The notes beneath the pieces were generated by a model, which was not told the DNA's origin, searched no databases, and was given only the letters and a program-made list of their open reading frames with translations. Both the position numbers and the translations under genes were made by a program. Source: Macrocystis pyrifera (lineage: Eukaryota; Sar; Phaeophyceae; Laminariales; Laminariaceae). Taken from it: 64,000 nucleotides of DNA. Where the stretch lies: assembly GCA_031763025.1 (NCBI GenBank), contig JASSKH010000002.1:15865468-15929467 (forward strand), in the 5' to 3' direction. Positions 44,589-57,369 of the stretch are shown piece by piece; within the stretch, counting starts at the first letter, position 1; each line of letters opens with the position of its first letter.

Positions 44589-46440
44589 TTCCCTAGGTTT
44601 ACCCTAGGGTAATCTAGAAGCAAAATTGATTTCCTGTCCTACCGGACAAAATGACAAAAACGGTACACCAGCGCTTTTTTGCCAGTTTGCGGTACGAAAA
44701 ACTCAAACCAGACCATCAGGGTACACCAAACCCAAGTTAGATGGCATTTTATGTCAAGGTACACCGTTTTCTGGCAAACAATGTCCCGGTACAGCTTATA
44801 TTTTCGAACAAACACTGCGTTCGTCAATAGAAGCGCCTTCTTGTACTGTCTGTGTACTCGTGTTCAAACGAACGTACAAGTACGAGGCAAGCGTTGCTTA
44901 TATATAATCTGAAGCCATTTTATTTCGTTTCGTGCGCGTGCGTGTAGTCAGAACACGGTACCGTGGGCGAGCCCGGCGCCGCCGCGGGTGTCAGCGGGTG
45001 CTAGGAAGTAGAGGGGGTGTTGCAAGGAGCGCCGTCGCCGTTTGCATGGCTAGGCGTCGCGTGTGTCTCGTGACACGCAGGAAGCAGCACGAATGGGCTC
45101 TGTCTGGCCTCCTTGTGAGGCTCTGCTTGCAACATATACGAGATATAAGGGTCGTTTTGATATGCGAAATAATATTTAAGCGGTGCGACCACACTAAACT
45201 TCTAAAGAGACTTCAATGCAGTTTGAGCACCAACTTCGTCGAAGTGGCGACGAAGGGCCACGGTGAGCACCGGGTTTCACGCGAGGCGGGTGACGACGCT
45301 CACTGTGGCAGAGAGGGAGGAACACTTTATCCGGACCCAATCGGTGGTGAGGTGGTCGCGAGACCGGCGGGCGGTGTACAAGGCTAAGAGGGAAGCTCTG
45401 CTGTTCGTTTTTTTTCTTTTTGACCGGTGGGAACGTGTTCCAATCAAGCAGAAAATTATTACATGAGAGGAGACAGGCACTGGGCCAAGGGATAGGTACA
45501 AAGTTATGACTTATTTACAAGCAAAAAACAACGTAAAAACAGACTAGACTTTTCGAGCTTGCACCAATCAGAGCAGAGCTATGACTTACCGTATGACTTG
45601 CAAAATGGCCGTGATTGGCCAACAGTGCCGTTACAACTGCTGCTGAGCACATATATCGTATTGAGATTGCTACGAGTACAACAAGCAGGCTGTTGTACAT
45701 CGCTGCGGCCATGCCGCCCAGCAGCAGCAGCAGCAGGCAAAACCATGCGCGTGAGGTGGCACATCCGCAGTATACTCTATGGATGGCTTGTATCGGGGCC
45801 TGCGATATGCATACCGGAGGATGCATAGGTAGAGTTTGGGGTGCGGGCGCATGTATGTATCCCGACTCCCGACCACACCCACCACGACGACCAACAACAA
45901 CCGCCACCTGCTGTTGCCCAGCGGCATAGTAACAAGCCAAACCAGCGCGTGAAGTGCACACCCGCGGTGTATTCTTGGCTACTGTACCTATAGTTGCAAG
46001 TGTTGGAGCCTACGACGCGTCATCGAGGATAGATAGGCAGAGCTTGGTGTGCGGGGGCATGTGTGTATCCCGACTCCCGAACACGCCCACCGATCAACAA
46101 CCAACTAACTGCCACCAGGCAAAACTGCGTGAGGTGACACATCCAGGGTGTACTCTTGGCGACTGTACCTGTAGTAGTTGCAAGTGTCGGAGCCTACGAT
46201 GCATCATCGAGGATAAATAGGAAGAGCTTGGGGTGCGGGCATATGTATGTATCTACGTACCCATGTATGTATCCTGACTCCCGACCACGCCCACCACAAC
46301 GATCAACGATCAACTGCCACCAGACAAAACTACTCATCCTCCAGCGGCAGCAGGCGCCCAGCAGCACACCAGCAGCAGGCAAAATCATGCGCGCACGATG
46401 GCATATGCGGGGTGTAATTTATTACTAGTTGCATGTATCG
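44589..46440 (+). repeat. Family A copy 5 (longest uninterrupted)
   Basis: CCCTAGG start at 44,589, one half of the internal duplication (the second half is shortened), GC-rich part, then, beyond GTGTTCCAATCAAGCAG at about 45,445, the distal part shared only with copy 1. It shows what copy 1 looked like before the 741-bp element entered. A 6-kb-scale internal element was not seen, so whether this is a solo LTR-like unit or a non-autonomous DNA element stays open. Confidence 0.75.
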
Positions 46441-46600
46441 GAGCCTACGATGCAGCACCGAGGACGGATAGTAGGCAGAGCTGGGGGCGCGGGCGCGTGT
46501 ACAGCATGAATGACATCCCGACTCCAAACCACACCGACCACAACGATCAACAACTGCCACCAGAAAAAAAAAACTGCTGTACTCCTCTGCCGTTGTTCTG
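45720..46600 (+). repeat. ~190-bp minisatellite at the end of family A
   Basis: Four to five units. Each runs through 'gcgtgaggtg-caca-cc', 'tgttggagcctacgacgc', 'agagcttgg-gtgcgggc' and 'atcccgactcccga'. The unit at the far end (46,330-46,600) has extra CAG triplets. Copy 1 has the same kind of array at 1-480. Confidence 0.7.
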
Positions 46601-46972
46601 AGTAGCAGTGCAATTCTCACAGCCAATCGAGAGGACGGCAGTACGCATGTGCCTGCTGTCGCCACCGTTTGCCTGCGCCACCACCACACACCGCCGTCTC
46701 TGCTGTTGTTCGAGCTGCGCGGTTGGTATTTTGGATCCACAAGCTCGTCATAATTTCATTGACGTATATAGTGGACCCAAAAGCTGCGTCACAGTAGTAG
46801 CAGGGTGTCCCCTGCAACCACTTGAGAGCACAGCAGTAGCAGTAGCAGTATACTTCCTGCGGTCGTCCTTTGCCTCCACACCATACACCCCCCCTATATC
46901 TTGCTGTGCAAACGTTGCTCGACCGGCATTGAGGCGGACGAAAATCGACTGAAACGCCTCAAAATCGTTGGA
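46601..46972. other. Unassigned spacer
   Basis: CTG/CAG-containing sequence between the minisatellite and Helitron-like copy c. No gene was recognised. Confidence 0.4.
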
Positions 46973-47264
46973 CGACAGACAACCTACCCTTCTAACACCC
47001 TACACAGCTGGTCGAAACAAGGCTGCAGTGATACTGACTTCTCGATACCTGCAACCTACGCTACCCACTTCTTACAGTGACAAAACCAATTTTTATAGTA
47101 CCAAAACCACAAGAAAAAGCGGAAATTCTATGGCACGAATATGTGCTTCCTACGTACTTTTCTTGATACTTAAATTATTATTAGAACGATAACGGCCCAC
47201 GTCAACAACGGTGTTGCCGCTTAGCGGCCGGGGTCTCGATCGGACATCTCTGTATCACACTTCG

Positions 47265-48111
47265 ACTTGATGATCAACTCCACCCCAACAGCTGATGGCC
47301 AGGTGACGTCGTGGAACGGCATGCTCGTATCATGTACACTCGGACGGCTCTCGGATTCAACTGGCACTACACTACCGATTGCCATGTCGAGGACCATGGC
47401 CATATCGAGATAACCGCATCCCAATGTGCACGATGGCGAGATCCCGCACCAGTCTTGATTCCGCACGGACCACCCCAGTCACTCCAGGATGCAGTCAATA
47501 CCTTGTTCCTGACCGAGGCCGCCTCCGACTTCTCATTTCCTGGACCTGCTCCGTGCTCCCCCTGCGACGAGAAGCTGCGCCCGGCACATCAGCACATCCA
47601 TATGGTCGATTCTTTCTTGGAGTGCGGACAACGCCCCAGATCGCGTTTTCTTCGCGTCTGCACGTGCAGACATCTACGAGGACGCCGGAGAGCCGCCAGC
47701 ACCGTCACCCATTTTGATGATAGGCGTTGAGTACTGCCTCGTAGCTGTCATCTACTCCATTCCGAACCATTTCGTGACCCATTTTCGTTCGAGAGGGCGG
47801 TGGTTGAAGTACGATTGTATACTCGGGGGGAGTACCACGTCTTGCGACGATTTCGACTATGACTGGTATCATGGTTTCCGCATATGTATGTCTACCTTTG
47901 AAAGTCTATGACCTTGCCTGTTCCCCAGGCACAAACGACACCATACCGTAGCGCTAGCTACCATGAGCGCGCAAGCCAAGAACGCGCGGAGATAATCGAG
48001 GCGACTGGACAAGGACCCATCATGCCTCCGCCTTGCCGAAGTCCTGGCCACTACGACGTGGGGGGCGCAGCTGTGCCTTGCCGACTCGACTCCGACGTAC
48101 CGCCGCCTTGA
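47265..48111 (+). pseudogene. C19/UCH-like peptidase remnant, copy c
   Basis: Contains GFNWHYTTDC, then after the frameshift VEYCLVAVIYSIPNHFV and RGRWLKYDC (Asn to Lys change next to the YD), then SASYHERASQERAEI and the Pro-rich tail ending DSDVPPP. The two indels named under the element make it non-coding as a whole. Confidence 0.55.
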
Positions 48112-48604
48112 GCGTCTCACGTGTTCTTCACATGTGTGTTGAAACATTTTGATTTTTTGTGTGATATTGCTTCTCGATTCGGACTGCCTGCCTTCTTGTT
48201 TCCGTCTTTTTGCTAGAACGCATTTTGCAGAAATGTTGCACGGCGCGTCCAGCCTTTCGACTTCTGCGCAGCTACATTTTTGTTAACTGTTCGGTCGACA
48301 GAGTGTTGTTTACGGGGTGCATGTACGTAACGATGATTGGCGAAAAGTCTACTTGTATGCCTTTTGTCATCTTGGACTTCACTGCGGCGTTTTATTTGGT
48401 ATGCCTGTGTTCGCGACACGTCGAGGTCATCGCAATCTGCGCGATGCGACTGTGAAGTTATGCTTTGGTTGTTTGCTTCGAAATAGCGGCAACTGCAGCA
48501 TCTTCAAACAAGTAATATTCTACGTGGCAAATATCGACGTCGCGAGCGAATTTTCATACCTCCGTCCAACCTTTTTTTATTCTATGGTATCACCTAGGGA
48601 ACAG

Positions 48605-48631
48605 CAGGGCAACCCTTGCCCCGCCCTACAA
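48605..48631 (+). other. 3'-terminal hairpin of Helitron-like copy c
   Basis: CAGGGCAA, CCC, TTGCCCCG (one mismatch), then CCCTACAA. Confidence 0.7.
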
Positions 48632-48984
48632 TTTGTATTAACTTGGAATATTAGGCATTCAAGAGGTAACGGCGCGAGGCAATCAACGAGCTGTTTTCAT
48701 TCGAAGTGCGTACCGCTAGAAGAACGACACAGATAACGGCAGGCCGCATCGACGTGTTTTCGAGAAAACAGCACTAATGCCCTGACTAAATTGTCAACTG
48801 CTGCTGTGTCTACTCGTATTAATAGTATTACCCTCTCACCTGCGGGTTATTTTTATCACGTGTACGCGTTCGAAAGCCACTTCGGGCACCGAAGTTTTAC
48901 CCATCCCACAGGCCCATCATCCACTCGCCACGTAGTTCTGCGGGACTGCGGGTCCCGCGCTAGAACACACCTGCAGAAAACGTG
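48632..48984. other. Unassigned spacer
   Basis: No repeat or coding signal was recognised. Confidence 0.4.
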
Positions 48985-49425
48985 CGAAGCCGACCATCGT
49001 ACGCCAGATGCATGGCGCACACACGCGGCCCAAAAATACCTTCCCGTCACAAGGCGGCGTCCCGTTACAAGGCGGCGGTGGAGCAGCACAGCAAGTTGAT
49101 TGTTTTGCACGTCAGTCAACTGCCACAGATATGTAAAGCAGGCGCACAACAACAACGACTACAACCTCGTACTGCTTCTAATGCTACTTGCGCTGCCGCC
49201 GCCGTTGCTGCCGCTGTCATAGCGTTGTCGACCTTTGAGGCGATGAAGGTACGTCAAGTACTCACACGGCGAGTAGTACACGGTACCGTACAAGCGGAGA
49301 GAGGAATAACGCGACAAATTGTTTGTTCTCACGTCAGTGATGCGCAACAGATATGCAGATCAGGAGCACAACAGCAGCAATTGCTACTACGACTACTACT
49401 TCTGTCCTACTACATCTATGTCTAC

Positions 49426-49465
<40 letters not shown>

Positions 49466-49686
49466 CGCAAGCTGTCGAGCTTTCACGCGATGAAGCGAGC
49501 ATACACCGTACCGTACATGGCCGGCAGAGAGCGCAACAAGTTGCTAGTTTTACACGTAAGTCAAGCGCACCAGAGAAGTGGAGCAAGCGCACAACATCAA
49601 CACCACCACCAACCATTACTACTGTTGCTGCTGCTGCTGTAGTGGCTTTGTCGAGCTTCGCTGAAGGTGATGCAGGCGCCAACTAG
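48985..49686 (+). repeat. Three ~235-bp tandem units with CTG expansion
   Basis: Units share 'cgatgaag', ACACGGTACCGTAC-like text, 'gcgcaacaagttg-t-gtttt-cacgtcagtca' and 'cagatatg-ag-caggagcacaacaaca'. The middle unit holds (CTG)13 at about 49,426-49,465. The 234-codon plus-strand frame is Ala/Gln/Ser-rich and follows the repeat, so it is not called as a gene. Confidence 0.65.
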
Positions 49687-51607
49687 TACCATGGTACAGC
49701 GGTAAATAAATGATGACATGCAATGTACCTGCTACCTGCTGCTGCTTGATGCTGTCTCCAGCCCGGTCCTATAGGAGCGTGTAGAGGGCATAACTGCACC
49801 GTCGTGCTACCATCCACAGCTGAATATGGGGAGATGTATAGAAACCAGGGTAGCATCCTCTCTCATGGCCCTGGCTGTGCAAGGCACAGCAGTAAGTAGT
49901 GTCGGTGTCGGCGCGGTCCCGAAGGCAAGTCTAAAATAACACGGGGCAGTTGACGCCAGCTATCTTCCAATCAAAGGGCTGAAATAACGCGAACGACGGG
50001 TCCATCTTCCAACAAAACCGCTGTATTAACGGGAACCCCGGGAACCACGTGAAATCACGTCGCATACAAACTAAAAGAAGAAAAACACAGCTCGCAGCTC
50101 GCACACCCGCAGTCATGCGACGATTGACCTTAGATCTCAACATATAATATACCCACGGTCAACGAGCTTGGTACCGGGTAAGGCCAATGAGTGTAAATTA
50201 TGGCCTGGGAGGTACAATTGGAATCCGTGGTCTTAGGGGCGAGAGGTTGGCCACGGCGTCCTATGCTCTTCGTCAAAGCTTTCAAAAAGTTCTGTTTAGC
50301 GCCAACTTAGAGGAGTCGAGAGTTTTTTTGTTGTCTGTTTTCTACACACCAGCTGCCAAATATGTTTTTAGTAGACGCCTGGCCCACCCACGCCACATGT
50401 CACCGACCGAGGTGTGAGAACTGTAATACTAGTGTGGGTCGGAGCCTCTAACCAGCGCGCTTCATTCAGAGTTCGTGACGTAATCGTTGGGTTTGTTGAT
50501 CGATGCCAAACCTGAAAAATGGGCCGCACGCCCATGGTCTTACCTGGAGCCGGTAATTATATTAAATTAGCGCGAAGCGCCAAAAACGAGGGAGCAAAGC
50601 GACCAAAGATTTTTTTCGCCGTTTTTTTTTTTCGTGTAACGGTGGGTACAGGCTTTGTCTGTCTGTAACTAAAAGGTTGTGTTTTTGTAATACTGATTGC
50701 GAGAGCTGCACTTGACCGATTTCCACACACTCGACATCTACAGAAGCGGACGATCGTAGACTAACGCGTGGAACTTGTTTCGCTGCTCAAAACGTCTCGA
50801 GTTGGTCACTGTCGGAGTGCTGCTATGGTCTTGGTGATGTTTCGGGGGCGGGACTATTACGTTTGAAGTTTGACTTCATTTTCTGTGAACGCACACGGCC
50901 TACGGCATGTAACAGACAAACTCGCTTTCTCTATCTATTTGCTGGTACTGGCCGACAAGACGAGTACTACAGCTTTTGGGTCTGTTTACACTTGTCCACA
51001 ACACAGATGCCGGGTACGTTTACCTTGATGTTCTCCATCTATTAGATACACTTCTTTCTTCTCGCCTTTCATCTGGATGTTTTCAATAGGTCAGACGATG
51101 TTTTTGTGCAGCGACCGGTTCAGTTTGCCTATGATAATTCCACGAGCACTTACTTACCGTGAGTAAGCAGCTAGCCTGGCCGGGTGAAGTCAATAACTAT
51201 TAAGTACGTGCAGGTGGAAGAACGTGCCCATGGGAAGTCATCACCGGGTTTGCAGGTGTGCGCGTCGTATCTTCTCTTGCACCTAAATCGAGTAATTTCT
51301 CAAACAAAAACGTACTTCCATTACGCTCGTGAGTCCTCGTTGGGGGCAACACGCAAAAACAGTCTTCGTCGCTCACTGCTCCCACAGCCCCCGAAACAAA
51401 TAAACCCAACAAGTTCTTCGCGTATATCTCAAACGCATTCCGCTCTCAGAAGCTGTGCACCGCCCGTAACCGTCGGATGTAGTTTGCAAGGACAGCATCT
51501 ACATTTCTTGCGGAATAATCAAGACACGTGAACCATACATTGATTAACAGGATGCCCAACACAAGAGTACAACCATCCTCGTAATATCAACGGAGTAAAA
51601 ACGTCGC
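49687..51607. other. Unassigned region
   Basis: No element family from the rest of the window appears here. Frames at 50,187-50,417 and 51,184-51,531 are unsupported. TACCGGGTA is present at 50,172. Confidence 0.35.
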
Positions 51608-51932
51608 CTACAAGCGGTGGCAGAATCTATCCCTGAAGCATTTTGAGACAGTGCACATGGTGCTCGCATCGTGCGCTACAAGGTTTAATCTGAACAATAA
51701 CATTCGGGCCGCCCGCACTCTACGTGCGCCATCATCGTGGGCTAGAATTGCAGCCCGCCTGACACATTTCGTCTCGGGCGTATAAACTCGCACTCCCCAC
51801 TGAATTTCCAATTTTCGTTCGTCTCCTTCGGATGCTTCAAAGTCCCGGGAAAGCTCGTCGGGTGTACAACACTTGATACGCCTTCCACCTTCGTGCTGCT
51901 GCCAAAAGTGATTATGATCGTCTTTCTATGCT
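51608..51932 (-). CDS. Possible terminal exon of an unrecognised gene
   Basis: A minus-strand frame of about 108 codons follows an AG-ended site (GGAGCATAG) and runs to a stop at 51,608. It has balanced, charged composition: FWQQHEGGRRIKCCTPDELS, ERKLEIQWGVRVYTPETK, VRRAAILAHDDGARRVRAAR and a Cys-containing end. It looks more like protein than the other frames nearby, but no family was recognised and no start codon opens it, so it would have to be a 3' exon. Confidence 0.3.
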
Positions 51933-52044
51933 CCTACCACCATCTAATACCCCCCGGCAAACTCGCGAAAATCTGGATGGCATTGTCGACAGCACAGCTA
52001 CCCTCTGCACCCCCCTGATCTCGGGCAGTTTGATGTTTTGTATA

Positions 52045-52619
52045 CTATCTGCTCAAACTGAAGGTCATCAGCGATTCAAGCAACGCCTTTGCCACGAGTG
52101 GTACTTGCGGGGCCTCCACTACCGACGAAAGCGCGGCAGTTGGTCTTGATGGGTGTACCTTTAGCGCAAACAGCTCTTGGCGGTTCCCTGGTGTTAATGT
52201 AACCATGATGCCTGCGTTACCACCCGTGAGAAGTCGAACGTGGGAAGGACGTGTCATTTAGCCCAAATGCCGCAAGAAAATTACTGGAATTGTACAGGCC
52301 CTCACTCGAGCATCCGAAACTTTAAAACACGAAAACGGGCTGGGTTTCACTTGCTGTTTTAACAGTACGCCTCGAGGTGGCCGGCCTTGTTGCTCAAACT
52401 GGGGACAACGACGTTCTGTACCGCTTCCATGTCCGTGACGACATCGTTCTCCTTCAGTTTCGCACCAGTGCAGCTATCCTCTGGCACGTGTGAACATAGC
52501 GACACCCGTCCCGTTCCTTTATGTCTACATCGTCTTGGCGCCCGCCCTACTGGCGGAGGGGCTGTTCCACCACTGCGAGGGTTTATGGCAAAGGGTCGCC
52601 TCCCCGAAATCGTCAGCAC
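52045..52619 (-). CDS. Possible exons of an unrecognised gene
   Basis: Two protein-like minus-strand stretches in different frames. The first (52,495-52,359) includes ENDVVTDMEAVQNVVVPSLS. The second (52,225-52,045) includes GIMVTLTPGNRQELFALKV and APQVPLVAKALLESLM. Donor-like GCTAAAGGTACAC and acceptor-like TAACGCAGG sites exist but do not give one clean model. They may belong with the exon at 51,608-51,932. Confidence 0.2.
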
Positions 52620-53040
52620 GGAATTTTGAAAAATAGCTTTTCGCCTATCCTAAAACACGCAAACTACTGCCGGGTGCCGTGGCAAAGTAGAATACTGAAT
52701 TGCATGGAAACCTCTAGGCGCATGCACACTCCGGCCGACCGCGGTGGCTGGGGAAACAAGAGCCACGGTACATTTAACACGGCACGCAGTATAACAGAAA
52801 CTACACCCACATCGATGGTACTGCTGAAGCATAAACGACACGACCTGTCGTACCCTACCTACTGCTTTGGCACTGCACGAAAAGGCACAACGGTAGGCTT
52901 GTAGCTCACAGAGGTGGTGTGCAGCGTCAGTCACCACGCACAACTAGGTAGAAGTTGGGGTAAAACCAAACGGCTAATTTACCCTCAAAGCTTGATACAA
53001 AGGGCGCAAAAACGGCGACGAAAAGAAGGACCGGTGACTA

Positions 53041-53322
53041 CTACTTAGTCCCAGTGCTGCTCACCTGAATCGAGATTTCCTCCCTACCCTCTTCATGGAA
53101 AACGCCAGCGTTCGCGTTAACACCAATGGGCCCTTGCTCTCCGTCGCCGGATTCACCCATCGTGCACGCCCCCCCCCCCCCCCCTCCCCCCACCTCCACA
53201 CCTGCGACGACTAGTGTGGGTTCAGCGCTGAGAGCTACGGCACCGTGGAGTGTTTCACCCAGGAAGTGAATCCGGCGGCGAGGCGAGTTCCTTCTGCCCC
53301 ATCTCCGCCGCACGTGGCTCAC
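53041..53322 (-). CDS. Possible C-terminal exon, unrecognised
   Basis: The minus-strand frame ends VGVNANAGVFHEEGREE-like text and ISIQVSSTGTK before a stop, preceded by ETLHGAVALSAEPTLVVAGV and a Gly run encoded by a C-tract (53,168-53,191) that is prone to length change. A protein-like frame continues upstream in another phase. Function unknown. Confidence 0.2.
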   Translation of the reverse strand: MSHVRRRWGRRNSPRRRIHFLGETLHGAVALSAEPTLVVAGVEVGGGGGGGACTMGESGDGEQGPIGVNANAGVFHEEGREEISIQVSSTGTK

Positions 53323-56300
53323 TCGTCACGCCGGGCAGGTGTAGTGTCCTTTCCTGTCCGGCAAGACGAGCACCTTCGCAGTTGGGGTTTTCACCACGGC
53401 GTGCGGTTCCGGACTTGGGTCTTGCCATGGGGTTGAGCGTACAACCCTCACCACCCTCACCTGGCCGGCCTGTCCTTGCGCCGACTCTCATGGACGACTA
53501 TTGCTTACTACTGGTTGGTTGGTAGTCTTCCGTCAGCGAATTGACTCCCTCAGCAAGCAACGCCTGTGTTGTTCCTCCGAAAAAAACATCCCACAGCAAG
53601 CAACGCCTGTGTTGTTCCTCCTGCTCTCTCTCTGCCGTCGCCGCCGCTGCAAGAGCATCGCTTTCGGCTGCGTGCAAAACAATCGCACGACCAACATAAC
53701 GTATATGTTGCAAGTACGCGACACCACTTTAGCGTATCTTATTTTCTTATTTCGACTCATGCTCTATTTCTTTTCATGTGAGACGGGGTGTGTCCTACTC
53801 AACTTCCAGTATAAATAATGCCACATCTTTATCTTTGTCAAAAACTCGAGCCTGAAGCTATAAACTTCTGTCGCGTACTGTAGTTGTTTTTCCTGGAATG
53901 CGACTCGCCGAACGCGTCACGGTGCTTCGCGCTTGGCGCAAGCAATGTCTACCTGGTCAGTGAAAACCCGAGATGCTCCGTCCCGACAGTATAGAGATGC
54001 GAGGGATTATGTTCATGCGACTGCGGCCATCCATGGCATGAGTACACCCCCTCGTTATGATATGTTCCGTTTGAAAATGATGCGTGGTCAATGGTCAAAT
54101 GACTAAGGCAAACAACCAATGAGTACGCCCCCCCCCTATGATACACTACAAGCAGTGCAATAAGGCCAGCTCAGTACAATCAACATGTCGATCTCGCAGG
54201 CTGAGAACAACGGGATGCCGTGCAGCACCTGGTCTCGTAGTAATGAGCACGGTTTGTCGTGCGGGCCGAGGACGACGATAACGACGGAATAACGGCGTAA
54301 GGTGCAGCGCGACAGGAAGACACATGTCTGCTATCTTTGCTATTTAAAACTATTTGTTTTGGTCGCCAGGCTACCTAGCTTCAGTGAAATACTATTGGCT
54401 GCTCGAACAGACGTGCTGGACGCTGGGCGCCATTCCGTGTATGACCCCTTGCTCTAAGCCTGTTCATTGTACCCGGCGTACTGGATAATTTGTGTAACGA
54501 CGAGGAATATTTGAAATACGCGCCCCGAGGACAACGACCACGCCAACAAGATGCCGTGCAGTGGGGAAGCGAAGGGGAAAGCAGCGTAGACACTTCACGG
54601 GCGTGAAATGCACGAGGAATAAGGATGACGCCAGTTTTATCTACGTATTCCTCCGCATCGATTAATGAATTAAATATCATCAAATGTGCTATTCGTATGT
54701 AGGAGGCCCCGGTTTTACCGAACGCTCCCTGCATTATACCAGTTTTATATGGCCAAACGAGGCCTTGACGTGCAGAAAAACATCGCCCTCCTACTACTCG
54801 TAGCATCTTTGTATAAATTGTCTCGTACAATCAACATGTTGATCGAGCGTACAGGCTAAAGACAACGGGCACGCATCTGTTAGGGCATTGAAGGGGAGAA
54901 ACTCGATGGGCGCCGATAATTCAAGATCAGTGGTGGCGATGATGCCCACAAAGAGTCGAACATCGGCAGTTCAGGTGTGGAGGCATCGTCAATTTGGAGC
55001 GCACACGTTTCCTACTGGGGAGGCTCTTCGACTCGGAGGCTATGCCTGATATGTTTGGTTTGCGTTTGTATGTTCGCATGTGTGTATCCGGTGCGTAATT
55101 CGCTCTAGTATTTGTTAGACACCTGGCCCATGGGGTTGTGTGGAGGGCCTAGCTTACAATATTCCTCAAAGGCGCTTGTTCGGTGATGTACATAGTCCAT
55201 CAAGCGACTAGTCTCATGAAATATTGGTGCTGCAGTAGGGCAGTTACCTCCTTTTTGTCAGGTTCTTCACCCATAACGTGATAAACTGTTCCTCCATACC
55301 GGTGAGGCAAATAGTCAAACGACTAAAATTGTGAAGCACGAATGATGTCATTCCGACGACTTTCATTGTTTACGTCCCCGGTTGAGGAGCCCCGCCAGCC
55401 ATAAATGTTTGGGCCGAAGCGTATCCCCGACCTACCATGGGTCGGCACATTCTAGTTATTCTACAGTGGGGGGGGTGGGAACGTCGTTTTGCTCGGGCTA
55501 CTACCACGAGCAGCTCCATACCTCTCACTGCCTGAAACGCGTTTTGACTAAACGTGTGTGCGCAACTCTGGTACTAATCCCCATGAGCTACTGCATAGAC
55601 ATATAAAAAAGCGTCGCTGTACATAACCAATATAGGTACTAAGTTGTTGAGCACTTCCTCAGCTGAGGAGCCCCGTGAGTAACATTTTGTTCTGAATGCT
55701 TTATGCCCGATCTCCTGCCGTTCACCAGCAGGCTAGCTTTCGTAGCAACAGCAGCGACAGCAGCAGGCTTTGACAGCGTGCAATATTTTAAGTTTTGCTC
55801 TGCATGCGGATGTCGTGATGCATGTATGTGCAGTATGGGGATTTGGTGAACCGGCAGAAAAGGCAGTGGGCTAAGGCGCGCAAGATTGTGTCCGGCATGA
55901 CCTCGCCCGAGCTCTGGGACATGCGCTACCGTAACCAAACTGAGGTACGGGTGGTAGCTTTTAGTCAGTTTCCCAATCACTGACGTGCATCAGTAGACTA
56001 CGGCGGCACCTCGTATACTAAGTACACCCCTACCGTAGCATGAGGAAGGTTAGGTCTCTCCTCCGTTGTGAATTCTCCCTTGTCTCCCATGCCCCATGTA
56101 CGTCTGCCGGTCGTCGAGCTTGCTACCTGTTTGCTTTTTCACGATGATTAGTGCGCGGTCCCATATTTAACGTTTTTTCAGAATCATTGTATTTCCGCTG
56201 CATCCTGTTCTCTGTGACGGCTTCATGTTTCATGTTGGAGCTTCGGGAAAATCTCACCGCATCCTCTGCCTCTATGACGGTTTCATGTCTGGGGTTCGTT

Positions 56301-57365
56301 CGAATCTCGCTGCGTCCTCTGCCTCTATGACGGTTTCGTGCCTGGATTTGGTCCCAATTCCGCCGCGTCTGTGACAGATTCGTGAGGCACTGAAGCACCA
56401 GGAGAAAGAAAGGTAAGCACAAGAACTCACCACATAATGACCACACAAGCTCTGTGGAAGGCCGCGGTTTGACCCCTTCGCTGACTGCTCCCCACACTGA
56501 TTCCATGGAAATATTGTCAAAATGGGCCTTGACGCGCACACAAAGACCGGTATCCTACCTAACGTCGTCGGTGATAAAGGAACGGCAGACAGAGCCAGGG
56601 GGCTACACGGGTGTGTGTTTGCGAAATCGAACGACCTATACAACCAACCAAAAGTGAAAACGTCGTTCATACTGCGGTCGTAGAGCAAGTGCGTTAAAAA
56701 TGTGGAACTTATGCCGCAGGGGGTGAGAGCGAATGCTACGGAGGGGTGTACCTGTAATTTTCCGAGGCTCCTCGCTTGTGGAACTCTATTTCTTAGCCTA
56801 AAGCTCATTTGTGAATGAATTATGACTTGACCCCATAAATCATCCCATGGTAAAGTATAGAAGGTACAGAGCGTAAAAACATAAATGGAAATGCAACGAT
56901 ATTGGGCAGTTCCTGAGTCGAGAAGACCTGTCCATCAGACGTATTGCGGCCAAAACGTGCAACCCTTAATGCGGCACGCGTCTGAACGCCGTTTGGGCCC
57001 AAACGTTTCTGACTGACGGGGCTCCTCAGCCCGAGAACAAATGCTTTCGGACGCGCTGTGCCATGCACTTTGTTTGTCGGGGTGAGGGCGCTGATCAAGA
57101 ATATCAGTTTTGCGCATGGGCTTGAACGCATATTGTGTTTTTGCCTGGTACCAGGTGTGTACGATCTATGTGATCTGCACACGTCTGCACACTACGGTCC
57201 GTAGGATAGTAATAGTCTTTAATTCACATGCCCCTACCCACTATTCCGTACAATCTAGGTCAGGCGGATCATCATCTGTACGACGTATGACACGTTTTGG
57301 TACGCACTCGACTGTGATACCATGATATTTTTGTGAAAAATCCCTTTGCTTGTTGCTAACGTGTG
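53323..57365. other. Unassigned region with a dispersed repeat and short tandem units
   Basis: 53,905-54,060 is one copy of a dispersed repeat whose other copy is at 59,385-59,545 (shared 'gcttcgcgcttgg-gcaagcaatgtct' and 'atgctccgtc-cg'). 56,211-56,390 holds three to four irregular 45-60-bp units keyed by CTCTATGACGGTTTCATG. A minus-strand frame at 54,381-54,830 (149 codons) is not supported by any motif. Confidence 0.4.
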
Positions 57366-57369
57366 GTAG

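Larger units (their letters stand above)
46973..48631 (+). mobile_element. Helitron-like element, copy c (deletion derivative)
   Basis: Same structure as copy b, with the same fusion point (near 47,252) and the same 3' end. The peptidase frame is broken by a +1 (GAGAAGCTG for GAGAGCTG near 47,570) and a -1 near 47,879. Confidence 0.65.
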
